This document shows positions 9,998-39,851 of a stretch of 64,000 nucleotides of DNA, in pieces. Within the stretch, counting starts at the first letter, position 1. Each line of letters opens with the position of its first letter. Source of the stretch: Mastigias papua (Eukaryota; Cnidaria; Scyphozoa; Rhizostomeae; Mastigiidae); assembly GCA_964019165.1 (NCBI GenBank), contig OZ025279.1, forward strand, positions 9,698,617-9,762,616, in the 5' to 3' direction. A program made the translations under genes and the position numbers. Below the pieces are notes generated by a model. That model worked only from the letters and a program-made list of their open reading frames with translations. It made no database searches and was not told where the DNA came from.

Positions 9998-12900
9998 CTA
10001 CAGATATGGCGAATTCTCAGTAGGTTGATTTGCAGGCTTACGATTTGTACTAAGCCAATCCTTAGCTTGTAGAATAGCGGGATCCAAGGTCTGAGAGGTA
10101 GAAAACTCATGACTTGACCAGTTTGATATTTTAATACCTCTTACAGGAGCACGAGAAAGCGCGTCGGCGTGTTGCATTAGGGAACCTGGACGGTGTACAA
10201 TAGAATATTCGTACTGCTCAAGTTTCAAAATCCAGCGGGCCAATTTACCGTTTGGGTGCTTAATTTTTCTCAGCCATTCTAAAGCCTTATGATCTGTAAA
10301 AACTTTGATTTTAACACCATAAACATAGGGGTGAAAGTACTGCAAAGCCCAGACGACTGCAAAGGCCTCTTTTTCCGTGGCCGTCCAATTTTTCTCTGCC
10401 GAAGAAAATGCTTTTGATGCGAATGAGATAACTTTTTCGTCTCCTTCTTCCGATGACTGCGCTAAAACTGCACCTATGCCTACATTACTCGCATCAGTAT
10501 ATATAATAAATTCACGATTTGAGTCAGGAAAAGCCAAAACTGGACTCGACATTAACTGTTCTTTAAGCTCATTAAACGCTCTTTCACAATACTCGTTCCA
10601 ATTAAACTCGACGTTCTTTTGCGTTAATTTATTTAAAGGCGCGACAATTTCAGTAAATCCAGCCACAAATCTTCTATAATATGAGGCCATGCCTAAAAAT
10701 CTACGTAGTTCTGTCAAATCATTAGGTCTCGGAAAATGTTCAATGGCTTCCAGTTTCTTGGGGTCTGGGGAGAGTCCGCCTTCAGAGATGACAAATCCAA
10801 GAAAGCTAACTTCATGCTTTGCAAAATAGCACTTCGAAGGTTTAAGACGTAAACCAGCGCGTTTAATTGCCTCGAGAACTTCAATCAAGTTCTTGCAGTG
10901 TTCATCAAAATTTCTACCAACTATCAGGACATCATCCAAATAGACTAAACATTTATTTGGTGTAAGACCATCAAGCACCCTTGCCATAAGTCTTTGAAAG
11001 GTAGGCACTGCGTTTGAAAGACCAAATGCCATTCGATTAAACTCTAGAAGATTACCCTCTGGAATTACAAATGCAGATTTTTCCTTGCTAGATTCATCAA
11101 GTTCAACTTGCCAGTAGCCCGAAGCTAGGTCTAATGTTGTGAAATAGCTATGGCCTGCTAGTGAATCAATTAAATCGTTGATCTGCGGCAAAGGATAGGC
11201 ATCTTTAATAGTTACGTCGTTTACCTTCCGAAAATCGACACAAAATCGCCATGTCCCATCTTTTTTCTTTACCAAGACAATTGGACTCGCCCATGGGGAT
11301 TTACTCGGACGGACTACACCGTGAGCAAGCATTTCATTAACTTGCTCTTCCACTACAGGCTTTAAAACATTTGGAAGTCGACGCGGTAGCTGTTTAATAG
11401 GAGGGGCTTGTCCTGTGTCTATTTTATGCTTAACAACTGATGTTGCTCCTAGCTCACTTAAATCTTTAGCAAAAAGTGTTTGGTATTTTTGCAAAATCTG
11501 CTGCATAGTTTTTTTTTCAGTGTCCTGTAGGTGAGATAAATCAAACGAAATCTCATCTCCTTTTACGCTTTTAGCTTCATCCAAAACAGGGTCATCTAAC
11601 TCGACATTTTCCAAAGAACCAATGTTCGTACCACGGTAAAGTTTAACAGCTTCTTTCCCTGGATTAATTATTTGAATAGGCACTGACTGTTGATACGGGC
11701 GAACAATTACCCTTGCTACAAGTACACCTTTAGTACTAAGCTCATTGTTCGGCTCCAGAATACTTTCGTTAAGGGTAGGATTTGTAATAAAAGCCCTGTG
11801 CACGACTTCATGTTTCCCTGGTACTACGATATCTTCACTTAGGCTAACACCAATATTATTTATGCTGGACAAATCGCATACGTACAGCGGCAAATCCTGC
11901 TCAGGAAATCTGATTTGCTTTTGCCTCGTATCGATGACAGCCTCGGAGTTTAGCAAACAATCTAATCCCAAAATGATTTCATTGGTTATATCGTTTGTTA
12001 CATAAAATTCCTGCTCTATTATACGTTTATGTGAGAACTCAACAGGCAAAACAACTTTTCCTAAAATCGCAATAGGAGAACTGTTTGCGGCCTCCGCTAC
12101 AATGTCTGCAGGAGACAAAACAACTTTACTGTTTGCTTTAATTAGCTCCCACTGACTTTGACCTAGGAGTGAAACTGATGCGCCAGTGTCAACTACACAT
12201 AATGACTCCAATGTGTTTACCTTGGCTTCTATCATTATGACTTTCTTCTTATTAGCTGCAGCAGCCGCTGTTAGTCTTATTTTATTTGGATCTTTTTCTC
12301 CATTGTTTGGTATTTGCTTACTTTCACTATTACCCCTAGAGGAACTCTCTGCTGCTCTAGGGCGCACGCTGTTTTCATTATACGAAAGGCAATTCACGGC
12401 TATGTGACCTGCAATGCCACAATTAAAACAAATGGGGGGTTCTCTAACACTACGGTTTGGTCTACTTTGTGCATGGAAATTGCTTCGTTGACTACCATAA
12501 TCTGCTCTGCAATATTTAGCAATGTGCCCTTTGCTATTACACTTAAAACAAACTTTATCATTATGAGAAAAGGCATTTCTCGCCATACCATGAGACATTC
12601 TAGGCGTGGGGCACTGATAGGCTTGGTGACCCCAGCCATTACATCTAAGACAGACCTTTGCTGCTACGGCTCTGTTTGCTCCAATTTGAACAACGCCTTC
12701 ATGCACCAATGTCTCCTCACGCTTACCCAGTGTTTCCATAGTAGAGTTAGCAGCTTCAAATCTTCTTGCAATGAACAGTGCTGCATCCAAATTTTTAGGT
12801 GGCTCTTGTAGAAGCTTGTTTTGGGTTGAACGATCCCGTAGGCCTAATATAAACTGGTCCACTAATCGGTGATTATATTCGTCTCCAGTGAATCCACATT

Positions 12901-13300
12901 TAGAACCAAATTCTCGCAATGCAACGGCAAAAGAATCAACAGTCTCTCCTTTTCCTTGTATCCTCCGATTAAACTCGTAGCGCTTAGCAGTATCTGTTTG
13001 GTTTCTTTCAAATAGAACAGTCAAACGATTTACAAAACCAGTCCAAGTCTCCTGTTCACCAAGTTCTACTGACTCTGCTAAGCGAAAAGCACTTTCGCCT
13101 AAATTAAATAGTAAAGCCAATCGTCTCTTTTTTACATCATTAAGTTCTACTGCCTCAAAGTACAAGTTAAGTTTCTTTATAAACAAAACAAAATCCTCAC
13201 CAATTCGAAATTTGTCAGGACGACGAAAAAACGAATGCGAAAGTCTAAATTCATCAGCTTGCGGTACTGCAGCAGCTGCCCCTTGTTCCTCCAACGCCAT
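9998..13300 (-). CDS. Gypsy gag-pol polyprotein without integrase (1100 residues)
   Basis: Single open frame. The gag capsid-like region covers residues ~20-200. Three CCHC knuckles (CLRCNGWGHQAYQC, CFKCNSKGHIAKYC, CFNCGIAGHIAVNC) lie at ~217-305. The aspartic protease motif CVVDTGASVSLLG is near 370. RT has its catalytic YLDD near residue 787 and RNase H starts with YTDAS near 934. The frame ends ~30 residues after the RNase H region. The zinc finger and DDE core of integrase that should follow are missing. Start chosen at 13298-13300, the first ATG after the primer-binding site. It is probably non-autonomous or dead because integrase is absent. Confidence 0.92.
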   Translation of the reverse strand: MALEEQGAAAAVPQADEFRLSHSFFRRPDKFRIGEDFVLFIKKLNLYFEAVELNDVKKRRLALLFNLGESAFRLAESVELGEQETWTGFVNRLTVLFERNQTDTAKRYEFNRRIQGKGETVDSFAVALREFGSKCGFTGDEYNHRLVDQFILGLRDRSTQNKLLQEPPKNLDAALFIARRFEAANSTMETLGKREETLVHEGVVQIGANRAVAAKVCLRCNGWGHQAYQCPTPRMSHGMARNAFSHNDKVCFKCNSKGHIAKYCRADYGSQRSNFHAQSRPNRSVREPPICFNCGIAGHIAVNCLSYNENSVRPRAAESSSRGNSESKQIPNNGEKDPNKIRLTAAAAANKKKVIMIEAKVNTLESLCVVDTGASVSLLGQSQWELIKANSKVVLSPADIVAEAANSSPIAILGKVVLPVEFSHKRIIEQEFYVTNDITNEIILGLDCLLNSEAVIDTRQKQIRFPEQDLPLYVCDLSSINNIGVSLSEDIVVPGKHEVVHRAFITNPTLNESILEPNNELSTKGVLVARVIVRPYQQSVPIQIINPGKEAVKLYRGTNIGSLENVELDDPVLDEAKSVKGDEISFDLSHLQDTEKKTMQQILQKYQTLFAKDLSELGATSVVKHKIDTGQAPPIKQLPRRLPNVLKPVVEEQVNEMLAHGVVRPSKSPWASPIVLVKKKDGTWRFCVDFRKVNDVTIKDAYPLPQINDLIDSLAGHSYFTTLDLASGYWQVELDESSKEKSAFVIPEGNLLEFNRMAFGLSNAVPTFQRLMARVLDGLTPNKCLVYLDDVLIVGRNFDEHCKNLIEVLEAIKRAGLRLKPSKCYFAKHEVSFLGFVISEGGLSPDPKKLEAIEHFPRPNDLTELRRFLGMASYYRRFVAGFTEIVAPLNKLTQKNVEFNWNEYCERAFNELKEQLMSSPVLAFPDSNREFIIYTDASNVGIGAVLAQSSEEGDEKVISFASKAFSSAEKNWTATEKEAFAVVWALQYFHPYVYGVKIKVFTDHKALEWLRKIKHPNGKLARWILKLEQYEYSIVHRPGSLMQHADALSRAPVRGIKISNWSSHEFSTSQTLDPAILQAKDWLSTNRKPANQPTENSPYL

Positions 13301-13424
13301 TAGTTCAAAACCAGCGAAAATATACTGTAATAGCTGTATTTACAAAGTTAAACAAACAATAGCACTATCGAAAAGTTCAATAAACAGTCTCAACTCGTGC
13401 AACGTGCTTTTCCCATCTTTTAAA

Positions 13425-13679
13425 TCCGCTCCAATCTATCTCGGTGGGACCTCCAAAATGTAATGAATCCAGCATAGCTTTGCGGTATATGATGTACAAA
13501 ATAAAAATCGATGTATTTCCACGCTGGAAGTACGTTAGCTCTAAATTACAACTATAACTGTTAATACACTCTTAATCCACGTCTTCACCATTTTCTCTCT
13601 CTTTTACACTCCCCTTAGTTTCTCTCTCGTTCACGCCCTAGCTCCTCCACACATGCATATAGGGGCAATGGCTACTACA
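13425..13679 (-). repeat. Gypsy 5' LTR and primer-binding site
   Basis: Read on minus, the sequence from 13679 begins TGTAGTAGCC and ends in TTACA at 13459, so the ends TGTA...TACA are inverted. Three bases further in is TGGAGGTCCCACCGAGAT, ending TGG-first as expected for a site complementary to a tRNA CCA 3' end. The outer LTR edge is uncertain because the first ~28 bp resemble the tandem repeats to its right. No second copy is present to confirm it. Confidence 0.65.
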
Positions 13680-13690
13680 TGTCAAAATTC

Positions 13691-14060
13691 GTGTCTCCTT
13701 TAAATTTGATCGATGTTTTCTAATCAAATTGACCACTGGGATTAATTTGAGCTGAAAATCGGCAAGATATTTTACTTATCCTGCGTGAAGAGACATACCA
13801 TGGATATAGGGGCGCATAGGCCTTACATTGTTTATATGCTATACAAGTGGTGTATACCTTGTAGCGGCAAAGTGTGTAAAAATACAAAATCCGTGTCTCC
13901 CTTCAGTTTTATCCATGTTGTCTTATCAAATCGACCACTGTGATTAATGTGAGCTGAAAATCGGCAAGAAGTTTTACTTATTCTGCCTAAAGAGACATAC
14001 CATGCATATAGGGGCTAGGGGCATTGGCGCTACATGGGAGCATTGGCAAAAGTCAAATTC
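13691..14060. repeat. Diverged tandem duplication, period about 202 bp
   Basis: The block starting gtgtctcc at 13691 recurs at 13893. Both contain gagctgaaaatcggcaaga and a downstream agagacataccatg...tatagggg segment (13790-13811 and 13991-14013). A third, shorter match to catgcatataggggc lies at 13653, inside the proposed Gypsy LTR edge. Confidence 0.75.
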
Positions 14061-14302
14061 GAGTGTTATGCTATTTAGTGATTTGGAGGTTGATTGCACC
14101 AATAATACAATCTGTCTGAAGTCCGACTCGCTAGCTTAGCACCCTGAAGCTAGTCCTGTCAAAAAAGGTGACAATCCTCTTTCAATCCAGATCCTTATAT
14201 ATTTGATAACGATACTGCAAAGAATACTGTATGGACTGAAGGGATCAGTTTAACAAATGCCGAAAAACATTTAATCGAAGATGGTTATAGTTTAAATGCA
14301 GC

Positions 14303-14353
14303 AATAATAGACGCTAATATAATAATAGACGCTAATATAATAATAGACGCCGC
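14303..14353. repeat. 18-bp tandem repeat, about three units
   Basis: The unit aataatagacgctaatat occurs at 14303-14320 and 14321-14338, with a partial third at 14339-14353. Confidence 0.85.
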
Positions 14354-15139
14354 AATAATAGCTGGAATCCTCCCAGCTCAAAGGTCTGGTGGAAACAAGA
14401 TCTATTTTCAGGCGAGCATGCCATAGATAATATAGAAATTCTCTATAAATTCTAATGATAACACTTCGATTACATGGACTGTCTGGGACCAGGTTCCACT
14501 CTAAACATTTTCAAATCATCTGAGAAAACTCTTTATTACAGATTTTCATCTCCTTGTCTTTATAATTTTGGATTACCTGACTTTTCTATGAAACTTGCGA
14601 TCTGTGTAGCTAGAGATTCCAGACTCATCAATTCTGTCTACACTACATATATTTACAGGGCGAATGAGAGTAGAAGTGCCTATCATTTCTCATTGATTTA
14701 TCTGTGCCGTGGTTCAACTCAAGCGAGTTCTAAAGCCCTTTATACACTCAAATCTTTAGGGAGTTAGCTTCGAGCATCATGACTATTATATTGCAAATGA
14801 AAGAGGCTCCTTTCGCAACTATTGACTTAAATATATGTATGTCCAGGTGCACACTTTTTTTAACAGAATAAGCAATTTCTTCGCAGAGTTTAATGTTCTC
14901 AAAATTGTTTGATTTTGTGTCTAACAATACTTTTGAATCATTCCTAAATATTAGCGATATTGAGCATTAATACATCTATAGATAACATTCTTATACTAAA
15001 AGTGCTTAATGGACACTCCCTGAAGAGTTTCTGTGTCCTATTATAGCATAATGCCTCCCAAAAAGGATAAGGTGAAGCTCGCATTTGTTTTGTTATCTAC
15101 ATACAACTCAAATACCCTAAAAATCTAACCCGAAATGAA
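14354..15139. other. No recognisable feature
   Basis: AT-rich intergenic sequence. I see no domain, exon or clear repeat. The 97-codon frame near 14474 shows no recognisable motif. Confidence 0.5.
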
Positions 15140-15560
15140 TTCTACTTTATAACCACTTTATAGGAACCTAAATGTAGAATGTCGAAATATTTAAAGAATT
15201 TATACTACGAAAGGAAAATTTCAAGGAACTTTTAAATTTGAAAAATTTCTAAAACAGCAAACAATTCAGAATTAGGAAGCTGGTTCCAAACATTTGCAGC
15301 CAATATCAGCAAAGATTGTTAACTATGCTTGTGTCAAGTGTTTCATGCTTCATTGGTCTTAAGCTATAGCCAGAATCAAAGGAAAAATTCAACATTTAAT
15401 GTGTTACTTGCGTCTGTACCATTTGTATGGCAGTAAATGTGGAAAGTTAAGAAATTGTTAAGGAACTTCTAGTACTACTATTTGATTAACGGAGGTCCGA
15501 AATTAAAGAACGTTTGGAACTAGGCCTCGAGCTAGGTTCTCGAGATAAAAAAGCATGTAA
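15140..15560. mobile_element. MITE family A copy 1
   Basis: It starts near ctttataaccactttatagg and ends aactaggcctcgagctaggttctcgag...aagcatgta. It shares with the other family A copies the internal blocks tatttaaagaatttatacta, ccaaacatttgcagcc-like text, and the terminal tttggaactaggcct. The inverted ends (ataaggaacc / ggttccttat) are degraded here. No coding capacity. Confidence 0.7.
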
Positions 15561-15835
15561 CAATAAATTTTACCTGACGTTCAACAGGAGTTGTTGCCTG
15601 TCTTTGCCAATAACAAAAGCAGTCTCTGCGATCACAATACGTGTGCCACATAGCCACACAACCAGCATACATCGTTATAAAAGGCATGATACCTTTCAAC
15701 AATTTTCTAAAAGAAAAAAGACTCAGCTACCAAAACTTGCAAAACTATATGGAATGCTTCCAACGGAGGCAGAATGGCATTATTCAGTCATAAGTGAATC
15801 AGTGCCTATTTTCAGGAAAATCTCAAAGACCACAC

Positions 15836-16279
15836 CACACGCATTCTTTTAAATAAGGAACCGCCTTATAAGAAACCTAGATATGTAATGCCGAAATATT
15901 TAAGGAACTTATAGGCCTACTACAAAAGGAAAATTCCCTAAGAAACTTTTCAAGCTGAAAAACTTGTATAAAACCAAACAATCAAGAATTAATAAGCCGG
16001 CTCCATTCATTTGGAACCAAAACTCGCAAAGATTGCTTGCTATGCTTGAGTTAAGTCCTTCAGTTTTCATTGATCTTACGCTACAGCCAAAATTAAAGGC
16101 AAAACTCAGGATTTCATTGTTTTACACATCTGTGCCATTTTTATGGCAATAATTGTGAGCTGAAAAGTAGGGAACTGTGAAAGAACTTTCAGTACAATTT
16201 GATAATTGGAGGCCCAAAAATAAGCTTTTGGAACTAGGCCTTGAGCAAAGGTTCCTTTCAACATAAAAAGCTTGTATAT
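15836..16279. mobile_element. MITE family A copy 2
   Basis: The left end cacgcattcttttaaataag and the right end ggttcctttcaacataaaaa...cttgtata are imperfect inverted repeats. Internal blocks match copies at 37057 and 44670. It lies 276 bp from copy 1, in the same orientation. Confidence 0.75.
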
Positions 16280-17506
16280 TAAGACAAACTTTTGGAGACG
16301 TTCCAAGTGAATTTTTTGGTGACCGCACCCCTGGGAATCTCGCAGGTATTACCACATTTTGTTTGACGTTACGACAAATTATCCCACACGTTATTCCTGG
16401 CATAACGTGAAGTGTTTCAAAAGGCTATCGTATGGAATGATAGTCAAACAGGATAAAGAGATTACAGCAAAAATCATCACATTTTTGACATAGCCACCCA
16501 CCCTGCACACGCGACTACGCTTTTGACTTGGTCCCCCACCACCTCTGTACGAACAAACGGAGGCTTCCCTGATATTTCTTGAAAATATTTCTTGGCATTT
16601 TTAGCAACAGTTTTTCACAAGATGAGGAAAAACAAGCATCAAGTTCTGTTGTGCAGTAGTGGGTGGTACGTACGCTATGACCTTCACCACCCAGTCCACT
16701 CTGTACGCGCGAAATACAATTCAACTTCATTGATAACAGGCTCTCGGTATAAAGTGATTCCTCGAGCAAAAAACTAGAGTTAAAATTTCATTCTCCATTA
16801 GTAGCAGGTGCACGTATTCCTTTAGTCCTATTCTGTTTCCTTACTCCCCATTCGTCCTTCACTCTCACTCACCCTTAATATGTCTTTCATCTTTCTTCAA
16901 GGTGTTTAGTATTAGTGTCTCCCTACTCGTCTTTATGAAAGTTGCATTTCTGTCGTTTGCTTCTCTCTTGCATCAATTTTCCTTAAATCTTGCACCACTA
17001 ATATATCATTCCTTTACGGATATGAGGACACTCGCATGTCTACTAATTATGACTAGTCAGTTTTCAACTGGAACATCGAAAACATAGGTAACTTCGAGGA
17101 AATGTCCTTCTTGTCGCCATTTTTCTTCTACAAAGTCGATGCATGTAAAGGACCGCCCTTTCGGTTAGCATTCAAAGTATAGTGAATCAAAACCTCTCAG
17201 AAAAACTGCCTAACATTTCTGTTTCCACTTCAACTACACTAAAACTCATATATTTCCGGTTCAGTACTTGAGAAAAAATACATAAAAAACAAAGATCTCC
17301 ATACTATTGTCTGTTATTTATCTCTATTGTATTTACAAGCTTCTAACACTCGAGAGGTTACTCAATAACGATCATATTAGCTAGAATGCTAAGTGTGAAA
17401 GAGAAAAATTTGAGAGGAGCATGGGAAGAACAAAGCAACCAATTTGAAGATGAGCAACAAAATTGCAAAGGCACATAGTCAGAATGGATTTTCTATTAGC
17501 CACAGC
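16280..17506. other. No recognisable feature
   Basis: Intergenic. Open frames at 16515-16777 on both strands are mutual shadows with no motif. Nothing else can be supported. Confidence 0.45.
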
Positions 17507-17681
17507 ATAGCCGCCAAATGCTTGAGAACCATGTCAAATCTATTTTCTCCCAACCTAATTCACCAATCATCATGCAGGGTTCTGACCACCAATGCTAAGG
17601 CTAGGCCCATTCTGCATGATGATTGGTCAATTAGGTTAAGTGAAAATAGGCTTGACAGACTCTCAAACATTTGGCGGCTAT
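17507..17681. mobile_element. MITE family C copy 1 (palindromic)
   Basis: Terminal inverted repeats ATAGCCGCCAAATG (17507-17520) and CATTTGGCGGCTAT (17668-17681), with an internal inverted block around ccaatcatcatgca / tgcatgatgattgg. TA flanks on both sides suggest a TA target. A second copy is at 58709-58895. Confidence 0.85.
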
Positions 17682-18302
17682 TGGTAAGAAAAATATGGTA
17701 AGAAAAATATGGCAAAACAAAACATGGCAAAGCAAAACCGAAAGGAAGCCAAGAAATACAAACAAAGTAGTTGCTATAACGTTGAAAGAGAAAATCCGAC
17801 AGAACACAAGAATACGTTAAAAAGGAAAAACGATTTACGGATCAACTGAAAGTACTTCCAACTCGCTTACCAAAATACAACTAAACCCAAAAAGTAAAAA
17901 TAAGCATACTAATTATGAAATAGCAGCTGCCACGTAAATCTGGAAATCGATAAGTTATAGTTTAATTTGCAATTAAGGAACCATGCATTGAGACCAGTGA
18001 AACTAAACAGCCCTCTGATTTTCGTCCTTGTATCTTTGTGTCAGAGACACTCGCATATTACACTGTTGAGTGGCATGACAAGACGACTGTTTAGTTTCAT
18101 ACCCAGTCTATTTCAATCAAATAAAGCAATGTTACAAATATTAACAAACAAATATTTAAATATCATTTCAACTCTCTTAGGTAACGTAAGGAAAGTACTT
18201 TGTAACTGTACAACTGAATACCTACCCTAATTGATACTAAGATCATAGAAGTTGGAAAAGGAACATTTTAATCTTATTGGGAATCTTGCATACAAAAGGA
18301 TG

Positions 18303-18560
18303 ACGATTAGGAATCTCAAATCCGAGTGGTTTATTATTGGTAAACTTTTAGAGTAGTTTTTTTTTATGATTGGGAATCATAAATCCGTGTGGTTTACAAC
18401 CAGGGAATTTAAAAGTAAAATACCAAGTGGTTTAAGATTGGGAATCTTAAATCCGAGTGGTTTAAGATTGGGAATCTTACATCCAAGTGATTTACGATAG
18501 GGAGTCTTAAATCCAAGTGGTTCACTACTGTGAATCTCAAATCCAAGTCATTCAAGAATT
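18303..18560. repeat. Degenerate ~30-bp tandem repeat
   Basis: The unit gattgggaatcttaaatccg followed by agtggtttaa repeats about eight times with substitutions and small indels. The two central copies near 18430-18490 are the best conserved. Confidence 0.85.
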
Positions 18561-21246
18561 GCTAACGGTAGAATATGCCTATCTATTACATTTCAAATCA
18601 TATACATACCAGAAGGATAATTACAGTACTTCAAGAAACACAGGTCCAGCGAAAAAGTTACGTTAAATAAATAATGGATACAAAGTCTACTAGTCTTTTC
18701 TGGTATGATGAACCTGTCATGTAACGATGTAATGCGAATGAGAGTGAAAACACTGAAGCCATTAAAGCTGCTCGTAAATAAAGCTGCTCGTAAATAAAGC
18801 TGCTCGCTACGACTTCAGAGTCTACTTGGCACCAACTAGCAATGCTCTCATCGAAAAGGTTAGGACTTCAGTGGTATTTAAAATATCAATTCAAATATTC
18901 GCCTATGTTCTACAAAAAATTCTACATATTTACAAAATGTAAATTGAACTTTACTCTAATTAATGTACTATGTGATGAATAAGCATACATGTACAACAAG
19001 GACAATGGATTTCACTGCAAATTAAAACGGCAACCTAAGAGCAAATGTGGTCCACTATGCTATTGCTTGCACACAATGCGGGCAAAGAGGTATCAGTGTG
19101 GAATCTATGTAACATACGCCGGGTATATCCCATGTATACACAATTATGTTCCTTTGAGTGCTGGCGCAGGACAAAAGACGTGTGATTTACATGAATTCCA
19201 CTGTGGCAGAAGCGACGTATTTCTCCTCGTAAAAGGTAACCCTACATATAAGTTGGGATTTAACTTTAGGTCGAAAATAAGTAAGTTTTGGCAACATTCG
19301 GCGTATAAGTCAAACCATAAAGCTTGCCTCATTCATTGAGAACGCATAATATTCTATAGCGGAAAATTGTAAAAAGAACCGACTTTAACGTGAAAAGGTA
19401 AAAAACTACGAATCTTCAAGGCCTTGAAATGCGTAATCACTCTAATCTGAATTACCGAGAAGCTCTATAAATTCTTCAGGACAGCTAAAATGTTACCGGG
19501 ATCAATGATCAGGTCAAAAATATCACCACTGTGCAAGTCCACACCAACTTCACACATGTGTTTTTACAGACTTAGAAAATCAACCTATACGCTGAGAAAT
19601 ACGATACGTAAATATGCCACGGTCATAGAATCCCATGAACAAGCTGTAACAGAAGACTATCTGTTTTGACTTTCAAACGACAGGCTATTGTACGAGTATT
19701 GCCTTGTACGAATATTGTACGAGTCTGTTATATTTCGTGCAATGTACAGGTTCGTATAATATTAAAGAAAAGTCTCTTCTGCACTTAATGTATGGGAACC
19801 ACTGCGCAGCATTGTGGCAATCCAATGATGCAATGAGTAAAAAACACGTGGTTGTAGAAATAGTAATGGTATGTTTGTTGTATGACATAAAGCTAAATTT
19901 CTGTCTCTTTTTCACTGTATCCTGCTACCTTATGGAACCTATTTACTACATATAATCCTACTGCTCTTATAATCAGACAGAACCAACATATTGCCCAAAA
20001 TCCACATAACGGGTCATTTACGCAAAGGTAAAACCAGACAAAATTATACCCTTCAAAACATGCCGTCCTTTCTTGCGCTAGTAGTTCTAAAACAAATGGG
20101 ACAAACGAGGCAGGGCAACCACAAAAGCGGGGCACGAATCCACTCTCACATACACACACTGGCTAAAGGACATATAGTCCAACTAAAATCAAGAACAACT
20201 TAAATAATAAATTAAGGAGAAGTATGTAGGCCATCGAAGTCTCGCACCATATCCTACAAAAGTTTGTGCTATTCCGTCCAAAAGCACAAATTAAGTCGAA
20301 ACTATTTTTTGGTAAGGTGCAATTTTCCAAAGCTTGGCTTGGATGTTTGTGAGCTCAATGTAAATAACTTATTTAAATAAAATATCGAACTCAACACGAG
20401 AATCTAAAACAATTTAAAACTTTATCAAACGGAGAACTCAAAAACGTGGAGTTTATTGCTAAACGTCTAAAATAGCAAAAGAAAATATAAGTTGGGAAGC
20501 AATTTTGAACATATTCGAATATTGGTTGCCTACTACTCTGTGACAAGAAAAGCGACCAAACGTACGAAAATAATTTATCAGCTATTTACTTAACTATGCA
20601 CTGATCAAATGCATCAAAAACTAAACCATAGAAAGTAAAACATTAAAGTGGAGGCTAGCGGGGAACTTACTTTTAAAACATGTGGCCCTAAAAAGCTTGA
20701 AAATTACCCAGATCAGAACATACGGGTCATAGGCAATACCGGTAATTCAACACGATATGAAGGCATGTAAGCATAAATAAAAAAACTAAACTAATTAGAA
20801 ATATTACACCTGCTTGTGCAACTGCAGCTGCAAAACCCTTCAGTTTACTAACTTTCGAGAATAACTTTTCTAGACCTTATATCGCAATAAGTACGTACTC
20901 CTCTACTCAAACTTACGCCCAGCAGAGCTTTGCAACTGTAGTATCATGCTCAGAACCTAAAGCTAAAATAAACTTGGTAGGTGGGTTGAAAATTCACGAT
21001 CATGCTCGGATTCTAGTATGTACGCAAATGGTTGCTTCGCACTGTCGACATATGCAACAGAAGCATTCAGGGCCTAACAAGGTAAGCCACACTAAGTTCC
21101 CGGTGCTACTAGGTTCTACCAAGCGCCAGTAAAGGATCGGTTTCCAGAAAAAATTACTGCTGTGTTTGCGATTTTGATGTGCAGGTAAAAGATTGAGAAT
21201 AAGGTGCGCAGGGTGAAAACATTGAAAGAGCTAAAGGGAAGGTTCA
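18561..21246. other. 3' flank of the LDL-receptor gene
   Basis: No coding sequence recognised. Read on minus, this follows the receptor stop codon and must contain its 3' UTR. An AATAAA hexamer (minus) lies at 20452-20457, about 790 bp after the stop, and is a possible polyadenylation signal. A short direct repeat, taaataaagctgctcg, occurs at about 18775-18807. Confidence 0.4.
20452..20457 (-). promoter_or_regulatory. Possible polyadenylation signal AATAAA for the receptor gene
   Basis: Canonical hexamer on the coding strand, ~790 bp downstream of the stop at 21247. In an AT-rich region a chance match is quite likely. Confidence 0.25.

Positions 21247-39851
<18,605 letters not shown>

Larger units (their letters stand above)
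9960..13679 (-). mobile_element. Gypsy-type LTR retrotransposon, integrase-less, 3' end incomplete
   Basis: The minus-strand Gypsy element has one 5' LTR at about 13459-13679 and a primer-binding site just inside it, then gag, PR, RT and RNase H. The polyprotein stops at 9998, soon after the RNase H end. No integrase sequence is found to its left before the DNA transposon starts at 9876. Directly after the stop, on the minus strand, lies TGTGGCCGCTAGCCCC (about 9970-9985). It resembles the LTR start TGTAGTAGCCATTGCCCC and may be the remnant of a 3' LTR. Confidence 0.85.

Noticed and set aside
12186..12811. Plus-strand frames opposite Gypsy gag
   Set aside because: Antisense shadows of the zinc-knuckle region. 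The Cys/His codons explain the composition.
18303..18560. CRISPR array
   Set aside because: Repeats are directly adjacent and degenerate with no unique spacers, and the DNA is animal.
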